A stretch of 64,000 bases of DNA from Batillaria attramentaria (Eukaryota; Mollusca; Gastropoda; Batillariidae). The stretch is taken from positions 100,001-164,000 of the forward strand of contig JACVVK020000094.1 in the NCBI GenBank assembly GCA_018292915.2. Direction: 5' to 3'. The notes beneath the pieces are model-generated. The model saw only the letters and a list, made by a program, of their open reading frames with translations, was not told where the DNA came from and searched no databases. Position numbers and translations under genes: made by a program. Shown here piece by piece: positions 34,158 through 44,395 of the stretch. Positions within the stretch are counted from its first letter, which is position 1; the number at the start of each line of letters is the position of its first letter.

Positions 34158-35827
34158 ATTTTCCTTCATTTTATCAACCTCATCTACGTCATCATCTGTA
34201 CCGCATGTCACAAACTGTTATGTTGGGGAAACTGGACGTAGCCTGGCAACACGCTTTGCAGAACATATCGCCGACACCAGACACAACCGAATGAAACCCG
34301 TTGCTGTGCATTTCAACTCTGCAGGCCACTCCATCTTAAATATGACATTAACTGGCCTGTGGCGTATGCACGGCGACGCCACAGACAGACGTGATATGGA
34401 GTCGCATATTATTTAGCGCCTGGGAAGCCAGGCCCCGGGTGGCCTGGGAAGCCAGGCCCCGGGTGGTTTGAACGAAAAGCCGTAACATAACCCCCTGAAC
34501 TTTTTTCACACACAGTCCATGGTCTTGTCACCAAAGGATGGGTGTTGTGATGTCTGCTATTTTTTTTTACCATTCTTTTCTGCCCCATTTTTTTGCTTTA
34601 CTTTATTTAAAAAATTTTTTTTCCACACACAGTCCATGGTTGTCTATCACCAAAGGATGGGTGTTGTGATATTTTTACTATTGTTTGCTGGTCCTTTTCT
34701 CGCCCACCGCAGCCGCAAATTAGTCTTTGTGGCTTGCGCGGTTTTAAGCCCTAAAAACTCACTCACTCTCGCCCACCGTCTCATTTCCTTTTTTCCCCCC
34801 CCGCGCCGTGTATGTCAGTACGTCCGCAGAGTTACCTTTTGTTTGTTTGTTGAAGTTATGTCCCATTTGTTTGTGTCCTGAGGAAGGCGAAAGCCGAAAC
34901 GTTGACCCGTGCCGTCCTTTGTGAAAGTTAAGTTGTTTCTGTCCCTTTTATGTCGCTTTTATTTGCTTAACTTGTAACCACTTCGCAGTCATTACCGTTT
35001 CCTTTTCCACCACGCGTGGTTTAACTGTGTACCCAAGAAACTCACAAGTGAATTGTTGATGCACCTAAAACGTACCCATGCACCGATGCGTAGGAATACA
35101 CAAAGTTTCAGCTGTCGTCTGACAAAATGGAAGCTTCACACTTTGATTTGACTCAGTCGGCCGTCGATTCCGAGCCTACAACGAACGGGTCACTAAAACA
35201 CGTACCGGTTCGAGTCCCTGTGTAGACGCAAGCGAAAGAGCGAAGGCCTACACCAACGAAGAACACGCTGACCGCTGTCCAGTGTCCCTCTACCTAAAGC
35301 ACGCCTCTCAATTACTGTGCCCAAAAGCAGCGTGCAACCCGGTCAGCCCTTTCTATCTTGGAAGAAGGGGGCATGTTGTAAAAATAAAATGTTGAAATAA
35401 ACGCTCTTGGGTAGATCGTGCACCAACAGCGAGAAGTGTCCAAGATCCTAAACTCCAGTATCAGCGTCAGTGTTTCAAATGTGCCCGCCGCTCTCACTCA
35501 ATCAGGTCACGCTGCTCGCGTTGAGAACCCGTCAGGATTTCAGCTTCCCGCCTTGCAGATTTTGGCCCCAGTGCACGGAAACATTAACATCAGTGACGGT
35601 ACTGTTTCACTCAAATGCAAACAGTTTGCGCTGTTTTGTGTGTTGCGCACACTCTATTGTTGTGGTCATTGTTATTGTTAAAATGACACGAATTTACGGT
35701 TACGGAATCTGTTTCCTTACGGACTGTGTTTACATTTTCTATTGAACCGAAAGTGTGTTTTGTGTTCGTTTTGTGTTCGTTGTACTGTAGGCCTAGTTTT
35801 TACCGGTGATTTTGCCGTGTTGTGTTG

Positions 35828-35863
<36 letters not shown>

Positions 35864-38800
35864 ATGGTGGTGGTGGTGGTGGTGTTCGCTGCTTGGTAAA
35901 CGTTTAGGTGGCTTACTTTCCTGCAACGGTGTCATTGAAAAAGGAACTACTTCTTAAGCGCATGCAGCACGAGATGTAAAACGCCTCGTGCACAAACGTA
36001 CACAGATCGCGTGCCTGTGCGAAGCAGCCGCTTGAAATGCCGATGCCAGCTTTCAAATCAAAGAAATGCTGGTACGGACGTGGTATAAATAATTTTCCCA
36101 ACTCGGTGCCCCCGGTTACGGAAAATACACCACATTCGTTTGTTGATTTCGATCGAAAAAATGCTCGGTAAAACTCAACAAACTCCTGTGGTGGTGTTTT
36201 TTTTTTTTTCGTAATCGGGGGCACCTCATTGTGACAACACACACACTCTCTCTCTCTATGGTTTAGATTAAAAGACCCAGTAAAGAAAACCAGCTACAGA
36301 CCTCTCAGCTGCCTCGGCAAGACTCTTGAACGGATGATAAACAAGAGGCTGATGTGGCACCTGGAATCCAACAACCTGATCACCAAAGAACAGACTGCCT
36401 TCAGGAAGAACAGGAGTACTGAAGACCAGCTCGTCTACCTGGCACAGTCAATAGAGAACGCCTTCCAGGTGAGCAACACCAGCAGGTTGGCCAAGGTGCA
36501 GAACGCAGGCATGCGAATCATCACAGGCGGGCTGAAAACAACACCCGTACACACCCTCGAAACAACTACAGGACTCCATTCTCTTGAGCTACGAAGGGAG
36601 GAGAAAGTGCTCACCCAGAGCGAAAAACTGAAAAGACTAGCCACCCACCCCGCCTACCAGCACCTCCAAGAACACACAAAGAACCGACTGAAAAGAGGCA
36701 GCTTCAACCACCTGGCCAAACAGCTGATGAGAACACACATAGACGTCCTGCCATCCACTCCTGAAGAACAAGAGCCACTCCAAGCAGCTGAGGAATGGGA
36801 CACCAACCTGGAAGGGGTGCTCCTTGTTACAGATGTTCCAGGAGTGACCAGCAAGGACGACCAGCCACAAGCCACGCTTAGATCCCTCTCACTAGAAATG
36901 CTGGATCGGGACTACAACATGTCAGTCTGGACACACGCCTATACTGACGGGTCCGCAGACTCAGCAGTCAGGAATGGAGGAAGCGGGATTCTCATCCGCC
37001 ACCCAGATGGCCGCACCACAACAAGCTCCATGCCTGCTGGACGACTATCCACAAACTTCAGGGCTGAAGTCAATGCTCTCCGAGAAGCTGCCAAGCTCAT
37101 TGGTAGAGAATCCCCCCTGCCCACACACGTCGTCTTCCTAACTGACTGCAGATCCGTCATCCAAAGCCTGCAGTCACCCAGTGAGCAGCTGGAAAGAGAC
37201 ACACAGCACCTTCTAGCTGCCCTCTCACAACAGATGAAGGTCGCCGTACAGTGGATCCCTGCTCACTGTGGTCTCACAGGAAACGAAGAGGCAGACAGAC
37301 TGGCCAAGTCTGGCAGCAGAAAAGAGCAACCCCAGCAGGCAGTCTCCCACACAGAAGGCAAGACTCTGGTAAAACATCAGTACAGTAGAACCTCTTTTGG
37401 GTGACCATCCCTTTGAGAGACCACCTGCATGTGAAGACCAATGTTACAATGATACTGGGTTGCACTTCTTCACCGTCTGAAGCTTCTTTTGGGTGGCCAC
37501 CTCTCTTTTAAGACCACTCTTATCTGTCCAATGGAGTGGTCGCCCAAAAGAAGTTGTACTGTACAAGACAATCTGGACGGCGCAACACAATCCCCCATCT
37601 AACGACCAGATGCCACAGCTCCAGCGTTATGAACAGACCACCATCTTCAGACTACGAACTGGACACTGCAGACTGCGTGCCCACCTGTTCCGCCTTGGGC
37701 TGTCACACTCACCAGACTGTCCGTGCGGAACAGCCCCTCAAACCCCGGAACACATTCTGCAGTCCTGCCCCCTTTTCAAAGAAGCAAGGACACGACACTG
37801 GCCGAACGGAGCCACACTGGCTGAGAAACTCTGGGACAGCAAAACAGACCTCTTGAAGACCACTGCTTATATAAAGACCACAAACCTAATCATCTGAGGC
37901 GGAGTCCAGAACAGGGAACGCAGAAGAAGAAGAAGAAGGTTTAGATTGTTTCCTTTATATGGTGGGATTCTGACAAGTGCCGAAAAATACTGACATTCGT
38001 TTGAAATAGTACTGACAGACACTTTTGGGGGTTGGCACCTCTGAGTAGGTAGCGGATCTAGGGTCTTTGGTGATGGTGGAGATGTCTTCTTGATGGTGTG
38101 TGAAGTACCACATAATTAGGGGCCTTTTGTGTAGGGAAAGGGACTTACGCCGTCAATTTCAATGGACGTAGCAGCGGTGACGTTGAGGGCCATGAACAGA
38201 TGACGGCGGTTTACCTCCAGGACCCAGGCGCTCGGTACAGAACTCAATAGGTACAACAGGAAACACGGGCAGAACCTACAACGTGACGGAAATGTTCACC
38301 ACACAGTCACAGTCTTAGTCTTAGAGATTACAGCGTCTCCGAAACCCCTATAAAAGCAAAGGGCAGTCTGATTTCACAGCTCAGTTTGCGTTTTGACACT
38401 GAGCGAGAAAAATCGCAGTGGCTAGTCTCCTCGTGCAGCACGCAACGCCCGCTAGACGATGTAGCGATGTGTCTCGCTCACTGACCAAAAGCACAAGGAA
38501 GTCACCGCAAACTGGTTTTATAAGGGTATCCCAAGCGCTGAAAACTCTGTAACTGTGACAAAGTTGCCTGCCTTATGCACACTCGCAGGAGTCGCAGTTA
38601 AAAAAAAAAAAAAAACCACAAAACACGGCTCTTCGTTGAGATTGCATACTTTAAAGGGTCCTGATAACACGGGGATGAACAACGTGATTTGACGATTTCC
38701 GAAGGGAAGGGGTAATTTCGAAGAGAGGGCATATAATGGTTGGCGAAATATGACAAAACAGCAGTTTTTTCCACAGGAAAATCAGAGTTCAACCACCCCT

Positions 38801-39498
38801 CCCCCGACACAAAGTAGAAGCAAGCAGTCGCACTTCCGGAACGAGTAGTAATGCAGGCAAGAATGCAGGCAGACACTTACGCAGCAGAGCATTCTACGAT
38901 TCACAAGCTGAGATTAGTGGGGCCGAGGTGCTGTCTGGTGTGGTGTCGACCGACCTCACCACTGATTTGCTCGACTGACTATCCCCCCCCCCCTCCACCA
39001 CCACCACCTTGGTGTCGACTGACCCCGTCCCCCCGCCCCCCCCCCTCCATCCTGGTGTCGACTGACCTCACCACTGATTTGCTCGACTGACTAACCACCC
39101 CCCCCCCCCTGCCCCCCCCCCCTCTCTCGGGATTTCTCAAGGCGGCGATATCTGGGACGGTTCTTGGTTTCACACAGAAAAGCTCGCCACGATGGCGAAC
39201 GCTGACCCATGAGTCGTGGCTAACTCTTTATTCCATTCTTTTAGTTTCACTCTTGTGGACACTCACCACTTGCCCTCTTGTCCTCCTCTGTTCACAATTC
39301 GCCAGGCACCCTCGCCGATGAAAGCTCCAATAGGCAGCGACCATAAATACCAATATTGGAACTTTGTCCTGCTGTAGGCCACTTCCCCGATGAACACGAT
39401 TTCCAGCAGCAGTATCACCCTGCCCATTGCGGCTTCTACCCTGGACAGCACGGCCGGTTTGGGGGCAGGTCGTTCCTCCTCAGTCGATTCACTATCGT
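32717..39498 (-). CDS. TMEM26-like multi-pass membrane protein, gene 3 (four recognised exons, 5' end unresolved)
   Basis: Exons on the minus strand are 39498-39267, 38275-38149, 33659-33462 and 33061-32717, with the same 127-bp and 198-bp internal exons and the same phases as gene 2. The first recognised exon follows the acceptor CTACCATACAG and needs an upstream exon ending in phase 1. The internal Met at 39427 would otherwise give about 276 residues. Motifs in order are GRVILLLEIVFIGEV, GGQEGKW, FCPCFLLYL, VPSAWVLEV and SRWVLPRGTLSRDDLSKLL. They continue with FDEEK, VLSVWSFSLLQF, QTEIWGMLVN, FQDGPYLILRLYAL and FFTCKN. The 4.5-kb intron 2 holds a Penelope-like fragment and a LINE. The exon 3 acceptor sits on a (ATT)n retroelement tail (ATTATTATTATTCAG), an unusual acceptor. 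Confidence 0.85.
33175..33461 (-). mobile_element. 3' end of an L2/CR1-like LINE
   Basis: On the minus strand the frame reads ERAFSFAAPSLWNALP, then LRDLSDIDRFKSDLKTHLF and a stop. This is the conserved C-terminal tail of these LINE reverse transcriptase proteins. The 3' UTR ends in a GCGCTATATAAC stem and (ATT)n near 33165. A short CA tract (33236-33260) has grown inside it. It starts at or next to the exon 3 donor of TMEM26-like gene 3. Confidence 0.75.
33663..33890 (-). mobile_element. Family 2 SINE, 3' half
   Basis: It has the (ATT)n tail, TAAAGCGCCTATACAATGC stem, CACCACGTGATTGTCATGTG, TCCGAAATTTAAATAGCTGA and GGAAATGTTCATCCCACC. Its tail directly abuts the exon 3 acceptor of TMEM26-like gene 3 at 33659/33660. 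Confidence 0.8.
34155..34960 (+). mobile_element. Penelope-like element 3' fragment with GIY-YIG endonuclease domain
   Basis: At 34204-34415 the frame reads CYVGETGRSLATRFAEHIAD, then VAVHFNSAGHS and DMESHII. This is the GIY-YIG-type motif set (Y-G-x-T-R, H, E) of Penelope-like retroelements. A stop follows, and the usual RLG..APGGLNE tail motif is duplicated by a 24-bp repeat (34418-34465). The 3' region has a tandem ~120-bp duplication (CACACACAGTCCATGGT at 34508 and 34625). Near 34876-34900 it has CCTGAGGAAGGCGAAAGCCG + AAAC, typical of such elements. The reverse transcriptase is absent. Confidence 0.75.
34985..36258. other. Intronic sequence of TMEM26-like gene 3 without recognised features
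   Basis: It contains a (GTT)n/(GGT)n tract at 35820-35885 and a weak inverted repeat around 36105-36230 (GGTGCCCCCGGTTACGGAAA against GTAATCGGGGGCACC). That inverted repeat suggests a small foldback element. No exon is recognised. Confidence 0.45.
36270..37937 (+). mobile_element. 5'-truncated LINE with RNase H domain (I/Nimb-like), flanked by a 10-bp target duplication
   Basis: The target duplication ggtttagatt lies at 36260-36269 and 37938-37947, and the element ends in (AAG)n. The frame starts with a reverse transcriptase fragment (SYRPLSCLGKTLERMINKRL, EQTAFRKNRSTEDQL). It then jumps to post-RT sequence (AKVQNAGMRIITGG), so the catalytic YxDD core is missing. An RNase H domain follows: YTDGSAD, NFRAEVNALREA, FLTDCRSVIQ, IPAHCGLTGNEEADRLA. 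The C-terminal zinc-type cluster CPCGTAPQTPEHILQSC comes after the inserted MITE. The copy cannot move on its own. It is antisense within an intron of TMEM26-like gene 3. Confidence 0.88.
37383..37561. mobile_element. 179-bp pogo/Tigger-like MITE inserted in the LINE
   Basis: The termini CAGTAGAACCTCTTTTGGG and (reverse complement of right end) CAGTACAACTTCTTTTGGG are flanked by TA on both sides (37381-37382, 37562-37563). The LINE reading frame continues in phase if the insertion and one TA are ignored, which confirms the exact borders. The TA target and CAGT(A/C)(G/C)AACCTC ends fit the pogo branch of Tc1/mariner elements. Confidence 0.9.
38330..38600. mobile_element. ~260-bp TIR element (MITE), copy 2
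   Basis: It matches 29972-30222 (CGAAACCCCTATAAAAGC, CTCAGTTTGCGTTTTGACAC, AGCGATGTGTCTCGCTCACT, GCGCTGAAAACTCTG). It lies in the intron between the first two recognised exons of TMEM26-like gene 3, equivalent to the position of copy 1 in gene 2. A poly-A run follows at 38601-38615. Confidence 0.72.
38900..39125. repeat. Duplicated GGTGTCGACTGACC units with C-runs
   Basis: TGGTGTCGACTGACC(T/C)C occurs at about 38939, 39010 and 39053. ACTGATTTGCTCGACTGACT occurs twice, at about 38961 and 39072. Long C-runs separate the copies. It is a local tandem duplication in intron 1 of TMEM26-like gene 3. Confidence 0.7.
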
Positions 39499-39589
39499 CT
39501 GTATGGTAGAACAAAATACCCTTTAAAATGGGGAAATAGCAACAGGAGGCCAGTTGTTTCGGCAAGAGTTACATACCACTGCTGTGACA

Positions 39590-40018
39590 GGGGATTTGGT
39601 CTAGTGGTTAAGGCATCCGACTTCGGATCCTGAGCTGCATGGTTCGAGTCCCCGGTGGGCAGGAATATGGTGGGATTTTTTCCTTACCATATCGAGTCAA
39701 ATCCATGTGCAGACTCGTTTACGGCGCCTGTCTCGCCTTCGTGTACACACGCACGCACATACATCAAGTGTGCACACTAAAAATCCCACGTTCATCTTTC
39801 AAAGAAGAGTAGGCTGTGGCCGGTAGCGTGGTAAACAGAGATACTGTCGCACGCACCAGTGTGAATAGCAGGGTGGAGGTTTGCACATAAAGTAGCGCTT
39901 AGCGGCAGCAGGCTTTCACTGCTTCGTCCTCCAGCCCTGCGGCACCGTGAGCATTTCAGCAGAGATGGATATGTGCGCCGAGGAGAAGGAGAAGTCTACC
40001 ATCGTCTGGACTCCTGAG
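39590..40018 (+). mobile_element. tRNA-derived SINE, family 5
   Basis: The head GGATTTGGTCTAGTGGTTAA and GGTTCGAGTCCCC (A and B boxes) is followed by GCAGACTCGTTTACGGCGCC, GTAGGCTGTGGCCGG and CAGCAGGCTTTCACTGCTTC. Other copies are at 50745 and 58002. Confidence 0.82.
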
Positions 40019-40044
40019 AGCAAAACCAGACGAGACCAGTCAAG

Positions 40045-40235
40045 GGTGGGTGGGTGGGTGGGTGGGTAGGTGTTTTGGGTTCGTCTTTTTTCCACCACGT
40101 AAGGGTGATATCAAAGACGAGGCAACGAGAAAAAGGCCAGAACAAATAATTTTATTTGGCCTCAGCCGGGATTCGAACTCAACGACCCTGACACTGAAGG
40201 TTCAACGCTCTACCGCTCGGCTATCCATGCTAGGC
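40045..40235 (-). mobile_element. tRNA-derived SINE, family 1
   Basis: A minus-strand copy with GGTAGAGCGTTGAACCTTCA, GAGTTCGAATCCCGG and GATATCACCCTTACGTGG, followed by a (GGGT)n-type tail at 40047-40067. Confidence 0.82.
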
Positions 40236-40359
40236 TCCCGAGATCAGCCCAAGCAGGTTTAATTTATGACAAAGTGATATTCACAAAGTCATAATTCACG
40301 ACATACGTAGTTTATGTCAGTGAACCGTATTGCAAATGCCAAATGTTGATGTACGCTAT

Positions 40360-40475
40360 ATGAGTGAATGCGCGTGATTCACGTGAGCATGCGTATTGGG
40401 TTCAGTTTGGGGCGCTTTGGACCGGGCAAGCAACTGCGTAAGGCGCCTATATTAATGCATATTATTATTGTTGGT
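40360..40475 (+). mobile_element. Family 2 SINE, 3' tail only
   Basis: GCGTGATTCACGTGAGCATG, GGCGCTTTGGACCG, AAGGCGCCTATATTAATGC and (ATT)n match the end of the element at 59385-59790. Confidence 0.65.
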
Positions 40476-40715
40476 GTAGATGATGTACACTCAGTGTACG
40501 AGTGAAAAACTTTACAGCAGACTCTTTTCTAAAGGACCTGAAACACTGTCTTGATGAACTGTCGCAGAGCGTTCCTTCAGTTTTTCAGCCCCAACATGTC
40601 TTGAACTCTCTACCAACCAAACTACGCCAACTGCCCATTCTCTCCCTTTGGAAATCAAACGTTAAGATCTACCCTTTCCGCGGTCAGGCTTCTGGCATTA
40701 AGGGGACCAGACAGG

Positions 40716-40795
40716 GTGACCCTCCACCACGAAATGAGTCGTCTTGTAACATGAACAAATAGCACAAGAAGACTCATTTCGTGGTGGAGGGTCAC
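40716..40795. repeat. Near-perfect 32-bp hairpin with 16-base loop
   Basis: GTGACCCTCCACCACGAAAT continuing to GAGTCGTCTTGT (40716-40747) is complementary to 40764-40795 with one mismatch. The loop is AACATGAACAAATAGC. It follows a stretch (40500-40680) whose frame VKNFTADSFLKDLKHC vaguely resembles LINE protein. It could be a foldback element end or a structured RNA. Confidence 0.85.
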
Positions 40796-40799
40796 TTAT

Positions 40800-40892
40800 T
40801 TTCATTCGTCAGTCAATTCTTCTGTTCTACAGGTATTCATTTTCAGTGTGTGTATTTCTACTGGTGAGGCCGGAGTTGTGGGAGAGGGAGGC

Positions 40893-40928
<36 letters not shown>

Positions 40929-42620
40929 AGATTTGTTTTCTCTCTGATTGATGGACGGTCCCTTTCTCAGTTTCGTGTCGACAAACCCGACAAGTCCGTG
41001 CTTGGCAGAGAGGCTTAAAGGGAAGCGACTCGGCCTAGCATGAGCCTCAAGGATGGCGTGTGCTGCACGACAAAGAGCTGAACTGGATGGTGAAGGATGT
41101 TTCTCGTTCGGTGTGCAAAGGCACACTGAAATGAACGCATGCTGGTCGTGAATATTAAAAACGCCTCCCGGCTCAGCTTGATGACTAACCCGACTCAAAA
41201 TCAGACGCATTCATGATTTTCTTCGCTTTACGTCAAGATGTTGGAACGTTTGTAGAGTCATCCACCTCACACACTGGCAAGCAGGTATAGCGTTCACTGG
41301 TACAGCAGGTATGGCGGTGTGGCATGATTTTGTTGTTGTTCCCGGAGAACACTGTTACGGTGTCTGCTGACCTGAAGCGGGGTCCACGTAATCCACGGGA
41401 ACTTCGCACACAATTATGTGTCGTACGAGCAAGACACCGGGACGTCTGCAGCCCTTTTTTGTTGTTTTCCCTGGAGAAGACTATTACGGTGAAAATCTTG
41501 GCAGTAATGGCTGTCTCGTGTCTCGCGGCTCTTTCAGTCCGTTTTGAGTCTTTAGGGTTTCTTATCAAGAGCACACAGAACTGTCAGATAATAAATCCAG
41601 CGTCTCGCACGCAAAACGTTTCACCTCTGACAAAACTCGAAATAATCCACTGGAGCGTTGCACAGCCACGCGAGTCTTATGAGGAAAACACCTGAACAGC
41701 CTATGATCCCATATTGGGATCCGAGACCCCGGCTGACTTCTCTGCATGTGTGCACGTCAGCCAAGACAGCACGTCATCCCAAACGACTTCGTCTGTGACG
41801 TCATTCCCTCCTGTCCATTTTTGGATGTAGGCGATACAAATTGACGTCAGCCAAAAGCATTGTCTCATGGTCAAAGCAAAGATCTTGGAGGTCTTTTAGG
41901 CTAGTCTAATTAGGCTTTTTATATAGCGGAAGGTAGAACAAATTTGATCCTAACTTTTTATTACAGATTTCAGTAGAACACAGGCCCCTAATGCTGTGGT
42001 GGTCTCCGTGAATTTTTTCTCCGTCCGCGTCACCGTTAAAAACGACCGTTTATCTTGCCATTTTCACTATATGAGCCCTATAAATGGGCTTTTGAGGGTG
42101 TGCACAAAGTATGCGTGTTTGCGGGTACAGAAATGCGCAGAACTCCACTCTAAAGACGGTTACTGTTAGACAAGACATGCATTGTTGACATACTGAAATT
42201 TTACCCCAATCAGAATGATGCTTCCTGGAAAATTGCGGCCATCAGTTTGGCCGTTGATCCAAAGGACCCTGTAAAACGGCAGTATTTGATGCTTGTGCAC
42301 TTATCAGGTCACTGCAGGTGACATGTATCGCGGAAAACATTTACGAACATTGAACAATTTAGTCAGGAAACGCCTCTTTGGTGTTGTGAAGTTCCCTTGT
42401 CACCGCATGTGCAGGTACGTATGAAATATGATATCCAAGTGAGCACTTTTTTCGGTAGCGATATTTTGGGGGTGTACTTACTAAAGTAGTGGCTGCGTTG
42501 TGAGTAGTGAACGGTTTTTCTCAAAGAGCAGTGCACACTCAAGAAAGTATCCCAGTTGTGTCATATCAAAAGTTCATTGAAATCGCCTGGGAATTACCTA
42601 AAGGATATTTATCACTCTTG
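40800..42620. other. Sequence upstream of TMEM26-like gene 3 without recognised genes
   Basis: It contains a (GT)n tract at 40895-40925 and CRE-like GACGTCA sites near 41790 and 41845. No exon is supported. Confidence 0.45.
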
Positions 42621-42626
42621 GTTATG

Positions 42627-42745
42627 AGGGTGCGTGGGTGTTTGGGACTTGAACGTCCTTTTCCACCACATACGGGTGATATCAAAGACGGGGGTAACGA
42701 TGAAAAAGCCAGCACAGATAGTTGGCCCAAGCCGGGATACCAACT
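42627..42745 (-). mobile_element. Family 1 SINE, 5'-truncated
   Basis: The minus strand has CCCGGCTTGGGCCAACTATC, GATATCACCCGTATGTGG and AAAGGACGTTCAAGTCCC. The tRNA head is missing. A short direct repeat (ctcttggttatgaa/ctcttggttatgag) flanks it at 42615-42628 and 42743-42757, a plausible target duplication. Confidence 0.75.
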
Positions 42746-43006
42746 CTTGGTTATGAAATTCAGACACTAACAATACGTACGATTATTATGACAAGAAGAA
42801 AAAAAATCGAACAAACCTTGAAGTCAGCTTCAGCCACTTTTCAGAAGTAAGTCAACTAACGAACACCTATCACCTCTTGGAGCAAAACAAGAAAAGGTCG
42901 GTGAAACAGTTATAATGAAACACTACTTGCTAGCGGGCTCACTACATAAGGAGTAACACTTACAGCCACCAGCACCGGTTACCTGAAACAATGTAGTGAA
43001 TGTGTT

Positions 43007-43150
43007 GCTAATCTGGCGCCTCAAAGCCCAAAGTTTACCTTTGACCGGCAGCGGCAAATGCTGTAATCCGCCAGGGGCTTGGCACTGCCAGATTAATGCC
43101 ACGAGGAAGACGTTGGCACATAAGACCCTCTTTATCCCGTTCGGCGGTTA
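43007..43150 (-). other. Candidate 5' exon/promoter segment of TMEM26-like gene 3
   Basis: This is the counterpart of 31735-31870 upstream of gene 2, with a shared donor-like AAAG|GTAAA (minus strand, near 43037). Just downstream, near 42960-42985, the minus strand reads CAG|GTAACCGGTGCTGG...|GTAAGT, similar to the start of gene 2's first recognised exon. It could be a small exon. A coding frame from ATG at 43118 ends in a phase that does not fit. Confidence 0.33.
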
Positions 43151-43339
43151 TTGCAATCTGGTTATGGTGGTCACCGTATATACAGTAGGAATCAGCTAGG
43201 TCACTGGTCATTGCTCCGGCCATCCGTTGTATAAGCTGCTGCTCCCTTTGTGAACACCGTGACAAAGAGATTTTTCGAAACGTGATTCTTGTGTGTAATT
43301 TCATACTTGGTCACAGCCGAGAACGGAACGGTACAACGT

Positions 43340-43615
43340 TTTTTTTTTTTTTTTGTTTTTTTAAATTTTGTGCCTACAAGGAGAAGATGCGGTTTCGGGA
43401 GCGTCAGTCAATTCACTGGTCTATTTTTTTTTATTCTGGGGGAGGGAGGGGGTGGGGGTGGTGGGTGGTAATGGGAGGCTAAAACACTGAGAGTGCGTTA
43501 TACTATGCTAATTTTTTATATTTCAGCCAAAGCCCCCCCCCCCCCCCCCAACCCGCCCCCTTACCCCCTCCCCCTTGTCCGGCCCTGAGTAATAATCTCT
43601 TGGCAAAAAAAAAAA
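43340..43615. other. Simple-sequence region (T, G and C runs)
   Basis: Poly-T at 43339-43354, G-rich at 43437-43475 and a C-run at 43531-43548. No gene is seen. Confidence 0.6.
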
Positions 43616-43759
43616 ACGATCATGGTTCGGGAAGCCTCACTGAACCGACCAACCATGGCCGATTTACGAACAGGGTCAAAGATCTCGCTTCAGGGAGCTG
43701 ATACGCTGTCGAAAAAAGTATGGAGCGTTTGAGCCTGCGCCTTTTCCCCATCCATTGTG

Positions 43760-43840
43760 CAAATTTGCTCCTGTCGGGATTGGAACCTGGGGACCTCCTG
43801 GTCTAGAGTTCAACGCTCAACCGGCTGTGCCACCCGTCTA
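43760..43840 (-). mobile_element. tRNA-like SINE head, family 6
   Basis: The minus strand reads GGTGGCACAGCCGGTTGAGC and AGGTTCCAATCCCGAC, i.e. A- and B-box-like blocks. Only one copy was noticed in the window. Confidence 0.5.
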
Positions 43841-44054
43841 CCTCCCCCCCCCCCCTTTCCTTCATGACCACCCTAACCAATTTTACCCCTTACCCCCTCC
43901 CCTGTTAGAAAAGGAATGTGAGAAGGTTAAGGTTGTCATATGGATGTTGAGTTCAATATACTGTCTGAACATTGTTTTAATGATTCAAGGAGGGTGTCTT
44001 GTACGACAGTTGCCATGACTGCTCTCTGCGATTACTCGAAATCCCAGGGCAGTC

Positions 44055-44068
44055 CACACACAGACACA

Positions 44069-44105
<37 letters not shown>

Positions 44106-44106
44106 A

Positions 44107-44187
<81 letters not shown>

Positions 44188-44232
44188 GCGCGCACGCACG
44201 CACGCACACACACACACACTCTCTCTCTCTCT

Positions 44233-44314
<82 letters not shown>

Positions 44315-44324
44315 CTCTCTCTCT

Positions 44325-44395
<71 letters not shown>

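Noticed and set aside
36334..37404. Active retrotransposon gene
   Set aside because: The reverse-transcriptase catalytic core is missing and a MITE interrupts the frame, so the copy is dead.
40502..40762. 86-codon frame with KNFTADSFLKDLKHC as a gene
   Set aside because: It looks at most like a short LINE remnant and ends in the hairpin at 40716. There is no start context or splice sites.
43035..43304. 89-codon minus-strand frame with ATG at 43118 as TMEM26 gene 3 first exon
   Set aside because: It ends at a donor in phase 2, while the next exon needs phase 1. The frame is not conserved in the homologous segment upstream of gene 2.
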